Origin: Rhizobium sp. N324
GTDB lineage: Bacteria; Pseudomonadota; Alphaproteobacteria; Rhizobiales; Rhizobiaceae
Direction: 5' to 3'
Length of the DNA: 64,000 nt
NCBI RefSeq assembly: GCF_001664485.1
Contig: NZ_CP013630.1
Location: forward strand, 561,001-625,000
Below, one piece after another: positions 42,201 to 51,538 of this stretch. The first letter of the stretch is position 1. Each line of letters opens with the position of its first letter. The notes under the pieces are model-generated. The model saw nothing but the letters and a program-made list of their open reading frames with translations, was not told the DNA's origin and ran no database searches. A program made the translations under genes and the position numbers.

Positions 42201-43006
42201 TCAAGCGCCCTGACCGCCGGGCTTTCGCCCATGCCGCCGATATGGCGCTTGATGTCGTCGAGCCGGTAGGCGAGCGAAACCAGCTCTTCCTGCAGCCCCT
42301 CGGTATCGAGTGCGGCAAGCCGGCTTTCGAAGCCGTCCCAGCGGTTTTCCATATGGCGCAGCGAATCCTCGCGCGCCAGCCCGTCCATCAGCGAGCGCAG
42401 CTCCTCGAAATCCTCGCGCAGGCCTGCAGCTTCAGGTCCGGCGGCGCGGCCGGTCAGCTGGGTGATGCTCTGGGCAAGGCGGCCCATGTCGGCGCGCATA
42501 TCGTCGGCGAAACGGCCGTCTCCGGCATTGGTCTTGATCTCGCGCAGCTCGGCGCGCAGCGCGTTCATCTCGCGGGTGACGCCTTCGGAAATGTCGCGCT
42601 TCAGGTCCTGGCGCAGGTTGACGAGCGCCTGGGCGATCTCCGTCATCGTGTCGTCGCCGGCGCGGAAGCTCGCTGCCGGCTGCGGTGCGGGGCGCGGCGC
42701 AGGGTCGCGCAATTGCGGGGCCGGCTCGCGTGTGTAGGGCCGCTCACGGCCGGCTTCGAGGGCGCGCTGGCGCTGGCGGATTTCGGCGAGCGGATCCGGC
42801 CGCTGTTCGAGCGGCGCCCTTGCCGGGCGCGGAGCATTGGCGGTCGCGTAGGGATCGCGCTCGGCCGGCGCCGTGCGCGGCCGCTGTTCGCGCCCGCTGC
42901 CCATCAGCCCCTCGATGCGCGCCTCCAGCCCTTCGATCGTGCGGTTCAGCGCATCGAGCGAAGTCCTGTCGGACTGCCGGGAAGGATTTGATCGCGATCC
43001 GTTCAT
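39203..43006 (-). CDS. podJ: PodJ-type polar localisation protein (coiled coil, SEL1, PG-binding)
   Basis: A 1267-aa polarity factor. The N-terminal 650 or so residues are cytoplasmic and rich in long heptad-type coiled coils (for example SLDALNRTIEGLEARIEGLM and many LEGRLS.L repeats). An Ala/Pro-rich zone follows, then one membrane helix at about 841-862 (ILLAVGAVLLAIMAFPLA). The periplasmic part has a Pro/Ala linker, four or so SEL1 repeats (about 990-1140; AQYRLGSMYEKGNGVERD) and a C-terminal peptidoglycan-binding domain (about 1200-1258; GEMGAKTVSAIKTFQKSIG). That order is the PodJ architecture, which marks the new pole in Agrobacterium and Caulobacter. The start MNGSRSNPSR is chosen; an upstream ATG at 43105 is possible. 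Confidence 0.9.
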   Translation of the reverse strand: MNGSRSNPSRQSDRTSLDALNRTIEGLEARIEGLMGSGREQRPRTAPAERDPYATANAPRPARAPLEQRPDPLAEIRQRQRALEAGRERPYTREPAPQLRDPAPRPAPQPAASFRAGDDTMTEIAQALVNLRQDLKRDISEGVTREMNALRAELREIKTNAGDGRFADDMRADMGRLAQSITQLTGRAAGPEAAGLREDFEELRSLMDGLAREDSLRHMENRWDGFESRLAALDTEGLQEELVSLAYRLDDIKRHIGGMGESPAVRALEDKLIAIATAMEQFGNMIQPHDRVMSEQFAAMDMRLDEISRAIAASGRAAAANDPALMQRLEGRLSALADQIDLMNHDAANRVNPADELAMRLEALTSRVEELTKAEATSRLDERLEHLSYLLEHTQKAAPQPDLTGPLSDISRKIDALENGAVNDVLAQRLDHLARRIDEMAYQQPAPAAAVDDGAFRRLEGRLSDIAARLEESTAAAPTDPRALKNLEDQIANLSALMSEPRESAAIPADLDRRMGAIEDYMATSDEYIIEAARQAAEAVVEAYSRNGAAQGGVPAADMSALTALAEDLRHLEDISRDSEERTHKTFKALHETLVHIADRLDGMEERSGRITAQMPVADVDFDVDPYALMVAEAEMNSAPAAAMTAKASPVIRTAEIAAEPAAPTQATAMSGTSAIAIEAATRTPEAAAPTQASAQALSQAPAKAGLLASLGKRLRPGKKAENRAAERPMIDPAPSIDPTDVVPSDASNELLEPGSGAPDVKKILERVRASQSAARGKPAAETDRADYIAAARRAAQAAAMEVDANPKQSGKAEKKAADKAGKISDKTDKTGKTSAFSRYRRPILLAVGAVLLAIMAFPLARTLTSGERAPQPPAEVSALTGATENPQPALPEATPAQPDGNAAETAAPAAEATPPAAEQAPPEATPPAAGEHLTDATPLDGEGAATFAPGAPSAAAQETSGFVANTPTASAPQAAIAIPDTIQPKSLADAAQGGDALALFEIGARYSDGRNGITGDQKQAAGWYQLSADKGFAPAQYRLGSMYEKGNGVERDIAKAKGFYEQAANQGNASAMHNLAVLYASGALGQQDYATAASWFTKAANLGITDSQFNLAILCARGNGVPADLEESYKWFAIAAKAGDKDASQKRDEVANAMKPDQLERARAKADLWKPEPLDHRSNTIDIPDEWAGTGLKTASVDMKKAIRNIQAILNNNGFDAGAPDGEMGAKTVSAIKTFQKSIGQEPDGKVTDATVKALLERNKQGAKAI

Positions 43007-43334
43007 CTTCTTGCTCGCTTCGACTGCTCGACCTCTCGTCAGAGCTCGATCCGTGGCTTTTCCGTCTGTGGCCAGCGTCTTCACGCCGACCGGAGCATCC
43101 TTCACCAGAAGTTAGTCAATTAGACTTTCCTCAAGCTGAACGATGTAGCGGCATCCCTGACAAACGCGAGACTGGGAGAAGGAATGCGGATTGCTACTGC
43201 TCAATCCGCACCTTTCACGAAACGTGGTAAACAAGCCGTTAATATTGATGAGAATTTTTTAACGTTTGTGTTGCAAACGCCGTTTTTGCCGGCAATTGCC
43301 GGCCAATTCATCGGATCGGCGGGCGCCGCTGCGT

Positions 43335-43700
43335 TCAGCCCGGCCGCTTATACTGCAGCTCGATCTTCACGCCTTCGGGGCCGTAAACGAAGACCTGGCC
43401 GAGATCGGTGTCGGGGATATCGTAATATTCGTAGCGATAGCCGCTCGCCTTGATGCGCTCCAGCGCCGGGGCGAATTCGTAAAGGCTGAAGGCGACGTGG
43501 TTGAAGATACCAGGCGGAAAATCGCTGCTGCGCGATGTCAGGCTGAGATGGATGACCGGCCGGTCGTCCAGATAAAGCCAGTGACCGGGCGATTTGAAAG
43601 GTGGCCGATAGCCTTCCTCGACGCCCAGAATGGCTTTCAGAAAGCCGATCATGCGAGGCGCATCGCGGGTATCGATCGTGACATGGTCCAGGCGCTGCAT
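43335..43700 (-). CDS. VOC-superfamily protein (glyoxalase-like)
   Basis: A 121-aa protein of the glyoxalase fold: LDHVTIDTRDAPRMIGFLKA opens with the His metal ligand, HLSL carries a second, and NHVAFSLYEFAPAL begins the second module. It ends DLGQVFVYGPEGVKIEL, with the Glu ligand. The substrate is unknown. It is not closely similar to the VOC protein at 17214. It stands alone upstream of the glycosylase-like gene. Confidence 0.88.
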   Translation of the reverse strand: MQRLDHVTIDTRDAPRMIGFLKAILGVEEGYRPPFKSPGHWLYLDDRPVIHLSLTSRSSDFPPGIFNHVAFSLYEFAPALERIKASGYRYEYYDIPDTDLGQVFVYGPEGVKIELQYKRPG

Positions 43701-43770
43701 CGGTTCCTCCCTGCCAGCTCCAACGATCCGAAGCCTATTCTGTTCTAAATTAAAAAGTTAGGCCGGAATT

Positions 43771-44460
43771 TCAGTGCGGCTCGCCCGCATCGATCGAATA
43801 GGCGCTGATGCGCGAGAGGTGAATGAAGGACAGGCCGGTCTCCCCGGCCCAGTCGTTGAAGGCCTGCTGGATCAGCGGCTGGTCTTTCTTCGCCGTGCCG
43901 GAAGCAGACAGCGGCACGCCGGCCGATCTCAGGCAGGCGAGCACATCCATCGTGGCGACGAAGCTGTCGCGGCCGATGCCGCGCAGGAAATATTGCCCGG
44001 TCATGCCGCCGAGCCGGCTGCCGCGTTTGCTCAGCAGGTCGAGAAGGCCGGTCTGGTCCTCCCGCGGCCAGTCGGCGAAAAAGGCGCCGGCGCTGCCATA
44101 TTCCTTCGCCAGTTCCCTCACGAAAGCGGCATTGGCGCGCACCGCCATGATCTTCGCGCCGTTGCGGATGATCCGTTCGTCCGAGGTCAGCTCATGCCAA
44201 TAGTCGTCCGGCGCGATATTCAGCATGGCCGGATCGAATCCGGAAAACGCCGCTTCGAAACCCGGCCACTTCGCATCGATCACCTTCTGGACGAAGCCGC
44301 TGTAGAAGATACGCCGGGTCATGTCGGCGAGGATGCGGTCGTCGGGCATGGCGCGCAGCGTCTCGTGATCCGGTCGATGTTTCTGCAGCATTGCCTGCAG
44401 CGCTGCCGCGCCGCCTTTCCGCTCTTCCGCACGCTGCCTTATCGCCTCGAAACTGATCAC
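43771..44460 (-). CDS. DNA-3-methyladenine glycosylase I-like protein (HhH-GPD)
   Basis: A 229-aa protein from GTG 44460. It resembles the Tag family: RRIFYSGFVQKVIDAKWPGF, then FDPAMLNIAPDDY and IIRNGAKIMAVRANA. A helix-hairpin-helix-like stretch, RGSRLGGMTGQYFLRGIG, follows. This group in Rhizobiales is annotated as 3-methyladenine glycosylase I, although the Tag zinc cysteines and histidines are not evident. The activity is therefore inferred. A longer ORF from 44550 adds 30 residues. Confidence 0.72.
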   Translation of the reverse strand: MISFEAIRQRAEERKGGAAALQAMLQKHRPDHETLRAMPDDRILADMTRRIFYSGFVQKVIDAKWPGFEAAFSGFDPAMLNIAPDDYWHELTSDERIIRNGAKIMAVRANAAFVRELAKEYGSAGAFFADWPREDQTGLLDLLSKRGSRLGGMTGQYFLRGIGRDSFVATMDVLACLRSAGVPLSASGTAKKDQPLIQQAFNDWAGETGLSFIHLSRISAYSIDAGEPH

Positions 44461-44614
44461 CTTCAGCCATCCTGAATTGCGGATTGAAAGACGTTTGTGC
44501 TTATACGCTGTTCCACGATGGACAAGGAAGGGAAGATGACGTCTCGTCAACCCTTCGGCAACCGCGGATTCGCGCTTGCAATTTTTTTCGCGAAAGGCGG
44601 CAAAGCGGTAGAAT

Positions 44615-44636
44615 TTGACGTTTACGCAAACGTCAA
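44615..44636. promoter_or_regulatory. Perfect 22-bp inverted repeat upstream of the beta-oxidation operon
   Basis: TTGACGTTT-ACGC-AAACGTCAA, 64 bp before the acyl-CoA dehydrogenase start, inside an AT-rich stretch. Its form resembles the ACGT-containing operators of regulators of fatty-acid and branched-chain amino-acid breakdown (LiuR, FadR/PsrA-like). The identity of the binder is not known. Confidence 0.65.
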
Positions 44637-44699
44637 TATTTTGTAAGACGGTTCCCGAGGCCGGCGCGACCCGGCAGGCGAATGGGAGGAATTTGAGAG

Positions 44700-46496
44700 A
44701 TGCCAGTCTACAAGGCCCCGGTGAACGATACGCTCTTCGTCCTGAACGACGTGCTGGGCCTCGAACGCTATAACAATCTGCCGGGTTTTGCCGATGCGAC
44801 GCCCGATATGATCGAAGCGATCCTCGGCGAGGCGGCCAAGGTCGCCGAAGAAGTTCTCTTTCCCGTGAATTATTCCGGCGATCAGGAAGGCTGCAGGCGC
44901 CACGACGACGCCAGCGTCTCGACGCCGGAGGGCTTCAAGGAGGCTTACGGGGCCTATCGCGATGGCGGCTGGATCGGCCTTGCGGTGCCGGAGGAATTCG
45001 GCGGGCAGGGGCTTCCCTATACGCTGCATACCGCCGTCGGCGAATATACTTCCGCCGCCAATATGTCGCTGATGATGTATCCGGGCCTGACGCAGGGTGC
45101 GATCGCCGCGATCCTCGTTCACGGTTCGGCCGACCAGAAGAGCACCTATCTGCCGAAGATGGTGGACGGCGCCTGGACCGGCACCATGAACCTTACCGAG
45201 CCGCATTGCGGCACCGATCTCGGCATGCTGCGCACCAAGGCGGTGCCGCAGGCCGACGGCAGCTATAAGATCTCCGGCCAGAAGATCTTCATCTCCGCCG
45301 GTGAGCATGATCTCGCCGACAATATCGTCCATCTGGTGCTCGCCCGCATTGAAGGCGCCCCCGAGGGCACCAAGGGCATCTCGCTCTTCATCGTTCCGAA
45401 AATCCTGGTCGGCGCGGACGGCGCACTCGGCGCCCGCAACGCTGTCACCTGCGGCGCGATCGAGCACAAGATGGGCATCCACGCCAACGCCACCTGCGTC
45501 ATGAATTACGACGAGGCGACGGGTTTCCTGATCGGCGCCGAAAACCGCGGCCTCAACGCCATGTTCGTGATGATGAACGAGGCCCGCCTGATGGTCGGCC
45601 TGCAAGGCATCGCCATTTCCGAGGTCGCCTATCAGAACGCCGCCGCCTACGCCCGCGACCGCATCCAGGGCCGCTCGCTGTCCGGCCCCAAGGCGCCGGA
45701 TAAGAAGGCCGATCCGATCATCGTCCATCCCGATATCCGCCGCACGCTGATGACCATCCGCGCCTTCAACGAGGCCGGCCGCGCCTTCCTGCTGTGGACG
45801 GCACTGAAGTCCGATATCGCCCACCGCGCCACCGACGACAAGGAGCGCCAGACGGCCGACGATATTCTCGGCCTCGTCACCCCGATCCTCAAGGGCGTGA
45901 TGACCGACAAGGGCTTCGATCACGCCGTCATGGCTCAGCAGGTCTTCGGCGGCCACGGCTACATCGAAGAACACGGCATGAGCCAGTACGTGCGCGATGC
46001 CCGCATCGCCATGATCTATGAAGGTGCCAACGGCATTCAGGCGCTCGATCTCGTCGGTCGCAAGCTCGCTTTGAACGGCGGCCGCGCCGCCATGGCCCTC
46101 TTCAAGGAGATCGGCGATTTCTGCGAGGAGAACCGCGGCAACGAGAAGCTCTCCTTCTTCACCAAGCATCTGAAGAAGGGCTTGAACGACGTCCAGGCCT
46201 CGACCATGTGGTTCATGCAGAACGCCATGGCCAAGCCCGACAATGCCGGTGCCGGCTCGACCGATTACATGCATCTCTTCGGCCTCGTCGTTCTCGGCTA
46301 TATGTGGGCGAAGATGGCGAAAGCCGCCGAGGACGGCCTTGCTTCAGGCGATGGAACCCGCGAGGATTTCCTGAGGAACAAGCTGGTGACCGCCCGTTTC
46401 TTCATGGAGCGCGTCATGCCGGAAACCGCCCTTCGCAAGGCCCGCATCGAAGCCGGCGCCGAGACGATGATGGAGCTGGCCGCCGAAGCATTTTGA
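44700..46496 (+). CDS. Acyl-CoA dehydrogenase (FadE/DmdC-like, long form)
   Basis: FAD enzyme for the first beta-oxidation step. The 598-aa length and C-terminal extension place it in the long acyl-CoA dehydrogenase group that includes DmdC. Motifs: [13 protein letters not shown] and ISAGEHD for FAD and substrate contacts, [20 protein letters not shown], and the catalytic Glu in [22 protein letters not shown] precedes the start at 44690. It heads an operon with thiolase and FadB/J genes, and the inverted repeat at 44615 is its likely operator. Confidence 0.93.
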   Translation: MPVYKAPVNDTLFVLNDVLGLERYNNLPGFADATPDMIEAILGEAAKVAEEVLFPVNYSGDQEGCRRHDDASVSTPEGFKEAYGAYRDGGWIGLAVPEEFGGQGLPYTLHTAVGEYTSAANMSLMMYPGLTQGAIAAILVHGSADQKSTYLPKMVDGAWTGTMNLTEPHCGTDLGMLRTKAVPQADGSYKISGQKIFISAGEHDLADNIVHLVLARIEGAPEGTKGISLFIVPKILVGADGALGARNAVTCGAIEHKMGIHANATCVMNYDEATGFLIGAENRGLNAMFVMMNEARLMVGLQGIAISEVAYQNAAAYARDRIQGRSLSGPKAPDKKADPIIVHPDIRRTLMTIRAFNEAGRAFLLWTALKSDIAHRATDDKERQTADDILGLVTPILKGVMTDKGFDHAVMAQQVFGGHGYIEEHGMSQYVRDARIAMIYEGANGIQALDLVGRKLALNGGRAAMALFKEIGDFCEENRGNEKLSFFTKHLKKGLNDVQASTMWFMQNAMAKPDNAGAGSTDYMHLFGLVVLGYMWAKMAKAAEDGLASGDGTREDFLRNKLVTARFFMERVMPETALRKARIEAGAETMMELAAEAF

Positions 46497-46505
46497 GCTA
46501 ACGGA

Positions 46506-46544
46506 CTCCCTCCCCCTTGTGGGGAGGGTTGGGGAGGGGTCTTC
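46506..46544. repeat. Family D repeat, copy 2 (inside the fad operon)
   Basis: CCCTCCCCCTTGTGGGGAGG then GTTGGGGAGGGGTCTT lies 9 bp after the acyl-CoA dehydrogenase stop, between two genes that read in the same direction. It could form a hairpin in the message. Confidence 0.75.
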
Positions 46545-46598
46545 TCTCCTCCTTCCAAGATTCGAGGCAAGATAGATTGCCGCCAGGGAGACGAGACA

Positions 46599-47807
46599 AT
46601 GACCGAGGTTTTCATTTACGACCACGTCCGCACGCCGCGCGGCCGCGGCAAGAAGGACGGCGCCCTGCATGAGGTGCCATCCGTTCGCCTGGCCGCCAAG
46701 ACGCTGGAAGCGATCCGCGACCGCAACGGGCTCGACACCGCGACGGTCGACGACATCATCATGGGCTGCGTCGATCCGGTGATGGATGCCGGCGCCGTCA
46801 TCCCCAAGGCCGCCGCCTTCGAAGCCGGATATTCGACGAAGGCGCCCGGCATGCAGATCTCCCGCTTCTGCGCCTCCGGCCTCGATGCCGTCAATTTCGG
46901 CGCCGGCAAGATCGCTCAAGGCGCCGACGACATCGTCATCGCGGGCGGCGTCGAAAGCATGTCGCGCGTCGGTCTCGGCATGTCGGGCGGCGCCTGGTTC
47001 ATGGACCCTTCGGTGAATTTCCCGGCCTATTTCATGCCGCAGGGCGTGTCGGCCGATCTCATCGCCACCAAATACGGTTTCAGCAGAACCGATGTCGACG
47101 CCTATGCCGTCGAGAGCCAGAAGCGCGCCGGACATGCCTGGGCGCAGGGCTGGTTCGACAGGTCGGTCGTCCCGGTCAAGGATCAGAACGGCCTGACGAT
47201 CCTGGATAAGGACGAGCACATGCGCCCGGGCACCGACATGCAGGCGCTCGCCTCCCTCAACCCCTCCTTCCAGATGCCGGGCGAGATGGGCGGCTTTGAG
47301 GCCGTCGGCATCCAGGCGCATCCGGAAATCGAGCGCATCAACTATGTCCACCATGCCGGCAATTCCTCCGGCATCGTCGATGGCGCCGGCGTCGTCCTGC
47401 TCGGCTCGAAGGCGGGCGGTCAGAGCATGGGGCTGAAGCCCCGCGCCCGCATCAAGGCCTTCGCCAATATCGGCTCCGATCCGGCCCTGATGCTGACCGG
47501 GCCTGTCGACGTCACCGAGAAGCTGTTGAAGCGGACCGGCATGCGCCTTGCCGATATCGATCTCTTCGAGCTGAACGAGGCCTTCGCCGCCGTCGTGCTG
47601 CGCTACATGCAGGCCTTCGACATCGACCACGACAGGATCAACGTCAATGGCGGCGCCATCGCCATGGGTCACCCGCTCGGCGCCACCGGCGCGATGATCC
47701 TCGGCACGGTGCTCGACGAACTCGAACGCCGCGATCTCAATACCGCGCTGGTAACACTCTGCATCGGCGCCGGCATGGGCACGGCAACGGTTATCGAACG
47801 CGTTTGA
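46599..47807 (+). CDS. fadA: Acetyl-CoA acyltransferase (thiolase) FadA-type
   Basis: Last step of beta-oxidation: thiolytic cleavage of 3-ketoacyl-CoA. The 402-aa protein has nucleophile C91 in [11 protein letters not shown], the NEAFAAV motif, His in [16 protein letters not shown] and the second Cys in LCIGAGMG. Start ATG 46599 has GGGAGACGAG upstream. It lies between the dehydrogenase and FadB/J genes in the same direction, with repeat copies on both sides. Confidence 0.93.
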   Translation: MTEVFIYDHVRTPRGRGKKDGALHEVPSVRLAAKTLEAIRDRNGLDTATVDDIIMGCVDPVMDAGAVIPKAAAFEAGYSTKAPGMQISRFCASGLDAVNFGAGKIAQGADDIVIAGGVESMSRVGLGMSGGAWFMDPSVNFPAYFMPQGVSADLIATKYGFSRTDVDAYAVESQKRAGHAWAQGWFDRSVVPVKDQNGLTILDKDEHMRPGTDMQALASLNPSFQMPGEMGGFEAVGIQAHPEIERINYVHHAGNSSGIVDGAGVVLLGSKAGGQSMGLKPRARIKAFANIGSDPALMLTGPVDVTEKLLKRTGMRLADIDLFELNEAFAAVVLRYMQAFDIDHDRINVNGGAIAMGHPLGATGAMILGTVLDELERRDLNTALVTLCIGAGMGTATVIERV

Positions 47808-47816
47808 CGGGATTTA

Positions 47817-47918
47817 ACCCTCCCCCTTGTGGGGAGGGTCGAGCAAAGCGAGGGGAGGGGTCTTCCCGCCGAAGAGAAGCCCCTCCCCAACGCCTCCCCA
47901 CAAGGGGGAGGGGCTTCA
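47817..47918. repeat. Family D palindromic pair, copy 3 (inside the fad operon)
   Basis: CCCTCCCCCTTGTGGGGAGG and the inverted CCTCCCCACAAGGGGGAGGG lie about 50 bp apart between fadA and the FadB/J gene. The repeat is open in the downstream frame, which creates a false longer start for that gene. Confidence 0.8.
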
Positions 47919-47952
47919 CCGCCAAGAGAATTCAGGGAGAGGAATTCCCAAG

Positions 47953-50169
47953 ATGAGCACCTACACCAATTTCACGCTCGAAACCGACGCCGACGGCATC
48001 GCTCTTGTCACCTGGGACATGCCCGGCAAATCGATGAACGTTTTCACCGCAGAGGTGATGGCCGAACTCGACGCCATCATCGACGCCACGACCGCTGACG
48101 CCGCCGTCAAGGGCGTCGTCTTCACCTCCGGCAAATCCTCCTTCTCCGGTGGCGCCGATCTGTCGATGATCAAATCGATGTTCAGTTCCTACCAGGAGGA
48201 GAAGGCAAAGAGCCCGGAGACGGCGGTGCAAACCCTCTTCGGTCTGGTCGGCCGCATGAGCGGCCTGTTCCGCAAGCTCGAAACATCGGGCAAGCCCTGG
48301 GTGTCGGCCATCAACGGCACCTGCATGGGCGGCGCTTTCGAATTGTCGCTCGCCTGCCACGGCCGCGTTGCCTCCAACGCCAAGAGCGTCAAGATCGCGC
48401 TTCCCGAGGTCAAGGTCGGCATCTTCCCCGGCGCCGGCGGCACCCAGCGTGTGCCGCGGCTCGCCAACGCCCAGGACGCGCTGCAGATGATGACGACAGG
48501 CCAGTCGCTGACCGGCTCCCGCGCCAAGGCGATGAACCTCGTGCATCAGGTGGTCGAGCCGGATCAACTGATCCCTGCCGCCAAGCAGATGATCAAGGAC
48601 GGGCTGAAGCCGGTCGCCCCCTGGGACGAGAAGGGCTTCAAGGCGCCGGGCGGCGGTGTTTGGACGCCGGCCTCAGCCCAGCTCTGGCCGGCCGCACCCG
48701 CGATCCTGCGCCGTGAAACCTCCGGCAATTACCCGGCCGCGCTCGCCATCCTGAAATGCGTCTATGAAGGCCTGCAGGTGCCCTTCGATACCGGCCTGAA
48801 GATCGAGCAGCGTTATTTCACCGAGGTGCTGCAGACCCGCGAAGCCTTCTCGATGATCCGTTCGTTGTTCATCTCCATGCAGGAACTTGGCAAGGGCGCC
48901 CGCCGCCCGCCCGGTCTCCCGAAGACCGAGCTGAAACATGTCGGTGTCGTCGGCGCCGGCTTCATGGGCGCCTCGATCGCCTATGTCACGGCCGCCGCCG
49001 GTCTCCCGGTGACGCTGATCGACCGCGACATGGAAGCCGCCGCCAAGGGCAAGGCCGTCTGTGAAGGCCTGGTCAAAGATTCCGTCGGTAAGGGACGGTT
49101 TACGCAGGACGAGGCCGCAGCGCTGCTTTCCCGCATCACGCCCTCGGCCGACTATGCCGACCTCGCCACCGCCGGTCTCGTCATCGAGGCGGTGTTCGAA
49201 GATCGCGAGGTGAAGAAGGCGGTGATCGAGGCGGTTGAAGCCGTGCTGCCGGAAGGGGCGATCTTCGCCTCCAATACCTCGACCCTGCCGATCACGGGCC
49301 TGGCGAAGAACTCCAGGCGCCCGGCCGATTTCATCGGCATCCACTTCTTCTCGCCTGTGGAGAAAATGATGCTGACCGAGGTCATCCTCGGCAAGGAGAC
49401 CGGCGACAAGGCGCTGGCCGTCGCGCTGGATTATGTCGCCGCGATCAAGAAGACGCCGATCGTCGTCAACGACACCCGCGGTTTCTTCGTCAATCGCTGC
49501 GTGCTGCGCTACATGTCTGAGAGTTACGACATGCTGATCGAGGGCGTGCCGCCCGTGATGATCGAAAATGCCGCCAAGATGTCCGGCATGCCGGTCGGTC
49601 CCCTGGCGCTGAACGACGAGGTCGCCATCGACCTGTCGTTGAAGATCCTCAAGGCCACGGCCGCCGATCTCGGTGAGACGGCGATCGACCCCAGGCATAT
49701 GGAACTGATTTCCCGCATGGTGGAAGAGGAGGGCCGTTTCGGCCGCAAGAACCTCAAGGGCTTTTACGACTATCCGCCGAAACCGGCGAGGAAGTCGCTC
49801 TGGCCAGAATTGAAGAGCCTCTACCCGCAGAAGAAGGCTGAGGATGTCGACATCGCCGTCCTCAAGCAACGCTTCCTCGTCACCATCGCGCTCGAAGCCG
49901 CTCGCACCGTCGAGGAAGGTATCGTCACCGATCCGCGCGAAGCCGACGTCGGCTCGATCCTCGGCTTCGGCTTCGCGCCCTATACCGGCGGCGCGCTGAG
50001 CTATATCGACGGGATGGGCGCAAAGTCTTTTGTGGAGCTGGCGGAGAAGTTAGCAGCGGCTTACGGAGATCACTTTAAGCCGACGCCGCTGCTGAGGGAT
50101 ATGGCTGCCAAGGGTGAGACGTTTTATGGGCGGTTTGATCCCTATGCGGGGGCAAAAGCGGCGGCGTAA
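47953..50169 (+). CDS. fadJ: Trifunctional fatty-acid oxidation protein (FadB/FadJ type)
   Basis: Fusion of enoyl-CoA hydratase and 3-hydroxyacyl-CoA dehydrogenase, 738 aa from ATG 47953 (GGAG at 47937). The crotonase half shows [11 protein letters not shown] and the two catalytic Glu positions, in [10 protein letters not shown] and [17 protein letters not shown]. The NAD-binding motif is [19 protein letters not shown], with [18 protein letters not shown] for the dehydrogenase catalytic His. A second dehydrogenase C-terminal domain ends the protein. With the neighbouring fadE-like gene and fadA it provides a complete beta-oxidation spiral. Confidence 0.94.
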   Translation: MSTYTNFTLETDADGIALVTWDMPGKSMNVFTAEVMAELDAIIDATTADAAVKGVVFTSGKSSFSGGADLSMIKSMFSSYQEEKAKSPETAVQTLFGLVGRMSGLFRKLETSGKPWVSAINGTCMGGAFELSLACHGRVASNAKSVKIALPEVKVGIFPGAGGTQRVPRLANAQDALQMMTTGQSLTGSRAKAMNLVHQVVEPDQLIPAAKQMIKDGLKPVAPWDEKGFKAPGGGVWTPASAQLWPAAPAILRRETSGNYPAALAILKCVYEGLQVPFDTGLKIEQRYFTEVLQTREAFSMIRSLFISMQELGKGARRPPGLPKTELKHVGVVGAGFMGASIAYVTAAAGLPVTLIDRDMEAAAKGKAVCEGLVKDSVGKGRFTQDEAAALLSRITPSADYADLATAGLVIEAVFEDREVKKAVIEAVEAVLPEGAIFASNTSTLPITGLAKNSRRPADFIGIHFFSPVEKMMLTEVILGKETGDKALAVALDYVAAIKKTPIVVNDTRGFFVNRCVLRYMSESYDMLIEGVPPVMIENAAKMSGMPVGPLALNDEVAIDLSLKILKATAADLGETAIDPRHMELISRMVEEEGRFGRKNLKGFYDYPPKPARKSLWPELKSLYPQKKAEDVDIAVLKQRFLVTIALEAARTVEEGIVTDPREADVGSILGFGFAPYTGGALSYIDGMGAKSFVELAEKLAAAYGDHFKPTPLLRDMAAKGETFYGRFDPYAGAKAAA

Positions 50170-50639
50170 GCCGTTTCGCGGTCTTGGTCTTAACGGGACT
50201 AGCTTTTCCGTTGTGCCGTGGCCGCCCCCCTCTGCCCTGCCGGGCATCTCCCCCACAGGTGGGGAGATTGGCTGGGTTTACCGACTTCCCCAAATAACTG
50301 GCGTCACAGCCCGGCGAACCGGCAGAGAGACGGGAAGGTTTGGCCACTTGTCGATCTCCCCACCTGTGGGGGAGATGCCCGGTAGGGCAGAGGGGGGGCG
50401 GCCACGGTACGGCGGCAAAGACGTTTTCGCCCCAAATGCTTGAATTCGACTTTCCCTTACGGACGCCTTGTCACGGACACAATTCCCGATTAAACGTTCT
50501 CGCATCGATCTTGCTAGATGAACTTTGAAACGGCGCTCGCGTCGTTCCTGGCGAACTTCCTCCAAAATCGGTTTTCATCGTCGCTCGTGCTTCGGTACGC
50601 GCGGCAATCTTCTATGAGCGATTCGAAAAGGATATCGTC
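50170..50639. other. Intergenic region with family C element and cspA leader
   Basis: A family C composite repeat fills 50221-50404. The remaining 235 bp before cspA are less GC-rich and presumably hold its promoter and a long 5' leader, as usual for cold-shock genes. No other gene is seen. Confidence 0.65.
50221..50404. repeat. Family C composite palindromic element, copy 2
   Basis: Arms GCCGCCCCCCTCTGCCCTGC and GGGCAGAGGGGGGGCGGC enclose two inner hairpins (CCCCCACAGGTGGGG and CCCCACCTGTGGGGG) and a centre similar to that of the copy at 36017. Confidence 0.8.
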
Positions 50640-50849
50640 ATGAGCACTGGTACCGTAAAGTGGTTCAACGCAACCAAGGGCTTCGGCTTCATTCAGCCGG
50701 ATGACGGCGCTGCCGACGTTTTCGTCCACATCTCGGCCGTTGAGCGCGCCGGCATGCGCGATCTCAAGGATGGCCAGAAGCTGTCTTACGAGCTCGTCCG
50801 CGACAACAAGTCCGGCAAGATGTCGGCAGACCGCCTTCAGGCGGCCTAA
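50640..50849 (+). CDS. cspA: Cold-shock protein (CspA family)
   Basis: A 69-aa OB-fold RNA/DNA chaperone. RNP1 is KGFGFI (residues 13-18) and RNP2 VFVHIS (about 27-32), preceded by the invariant GTVKWFN start. It melts secondary structure in mRNA during cold or stationary phase; several copies are usual in rhizobia, so the exact paralogue is uncertain. It stands alone, with a long leader and hairpins downstream. Confidence 0.95.
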   Translation: MSTGTVKWFNATKGFGFIQPDDGAADVFVHISAVERAGMRDLKDGQKLSYELVRDNKSGKMSADRLQAA

Positions 50850-50856
50850 GGCCTAG

Positions 50857-50914
50857 CAATTCCAGGAAAAGTGCGAAGCGGTTTTCCGTCCGGAATTGCG
50901 TTAAAACAAAAAGC
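50857..50914. repeat. Family E (AATTCC) palindrome, after cspA
   Basis: GCAATTCCAGGAAAAGTGCG and CGGTTTTCCGTCCGGAATTG make an imperfect inverted repeat directly after the cspA stop. The trailing TTAAAACAAAAAG resembles the end of family F copies. Confidence 0.65.
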
Positions 50915-50935
50915 AGCGCGTCCTCCTGGACGCGC
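50902..50935 (-). terminator. Terminator serving the MarR gene
   Basis: On the minus strand GCGCGTCC-AGGA-GGACGCGC (50916-50935) is followed by TGCTTTTTGTTTTAA. It lies about 135 bp past the MarR stop. Read on the plus strand it is a strong stem without a T-run after cspA. Confidence 0.6.
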
Positions 50936-51005
50936 GGGGCTTTGAATATCATCTCCGGATCGTGACCACGGATGTACTGGCACGGTTCGTTGAGATGGCA
51001 GGGAA

Positions 51006-51027
51006 GGTCGGGTTAGCCCGGCCTTTT
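51006..51027 (+). terminator. Plus-strand terminator downstream of cspA
   Basis: GGTCGGG-TTAG-CCCGGCC followed by five T residues. It lies 157 bp after the cspA stop, beyond the first hairpin, with no gene between. Confidence 0.7.
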
Positions 51028-51070
51028 TGCGTTTCTGGCTGGTCGCTACGCTTGCGCTCAGGGTGCGACC

Positions 51071-51514
51071 TCAGCCGCCAGCGGCCTCACCGCCCTCCAG
51101 CATCTCCATCACCCGCGCCATCACCGCCCGCGCCGCATCGAGTTCGGCTGGTGTAAACGCAGCACCCAGCCCATCCGCCCATCCGGCCTGCGCCATCTCG
51201 ATGATACCGAGCCGGGCGGTGCCTTCCGCCGTCAGCCGCACCAGCTTGGCGCGCTGGTGCTGCGGGTTGTCGGCATAGGCGGTCAGTCCTTCATCCTCCA
51301 GCACATCGGCAAGCCGCTGCACGCCCTGGCGGGCGAGGCCGAGCGTGCGGGCGATCTGCGCCACCGACATGTCGCCGCGCCTTGCCGCGGCCAGCACCTG
51401 CCAGCGGGCGCTGGTCTGGCCTGCCGGCTTGGCCAACTGGTCGCCCGCCGCCGTCAGATGGCCGGCGAGGCGAAGGGCGGTGATTGCGAAGGCGGAAAAG
51501 GCATTGCCCTCCAT
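51071..51514 (-). CDS. MarR-family transcriptional regulator
   Basis: A 147-aa winged-helix regulator starting at ATG 51514 (MEGNAFSAFA), with GGAG 7 bp before it; ATG 51571 would add 19 residues and swallow an operator. The DNA-binding part is MSVAQIARTLGLARQGVQRL with the wing NPQHQRAKLVRLT. It is divergent from a GFA-family gene, and two identical-type palindromes lie in the gap. It probably represses itself and the divergent gene. Confidence 0.9.
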   Translation of the reverse strand: MEGNAFSAFAITALRLAGHLTAAGDQLAKPAGQTSARWQVLAAARRGDMSVAQIARTLGLARQGVQRLADVLEDEGLTAYADNPQHQRAKLVRLTAEGTARLGIIEMAQAGWADGLGAAFTPAELDAARAVMARVMEMLEGGEAAGG

Positions 51515-51538
51515 CGTCCGCTCCGGTCGATTTTGTTT

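Noticed and set aside
47827..47952. Longer start for the FadB/J protein
   Set aside because: The extra 42 residues are translated family D repeat; ATG 47953 has a good ribosome site and matches the family N terminus.
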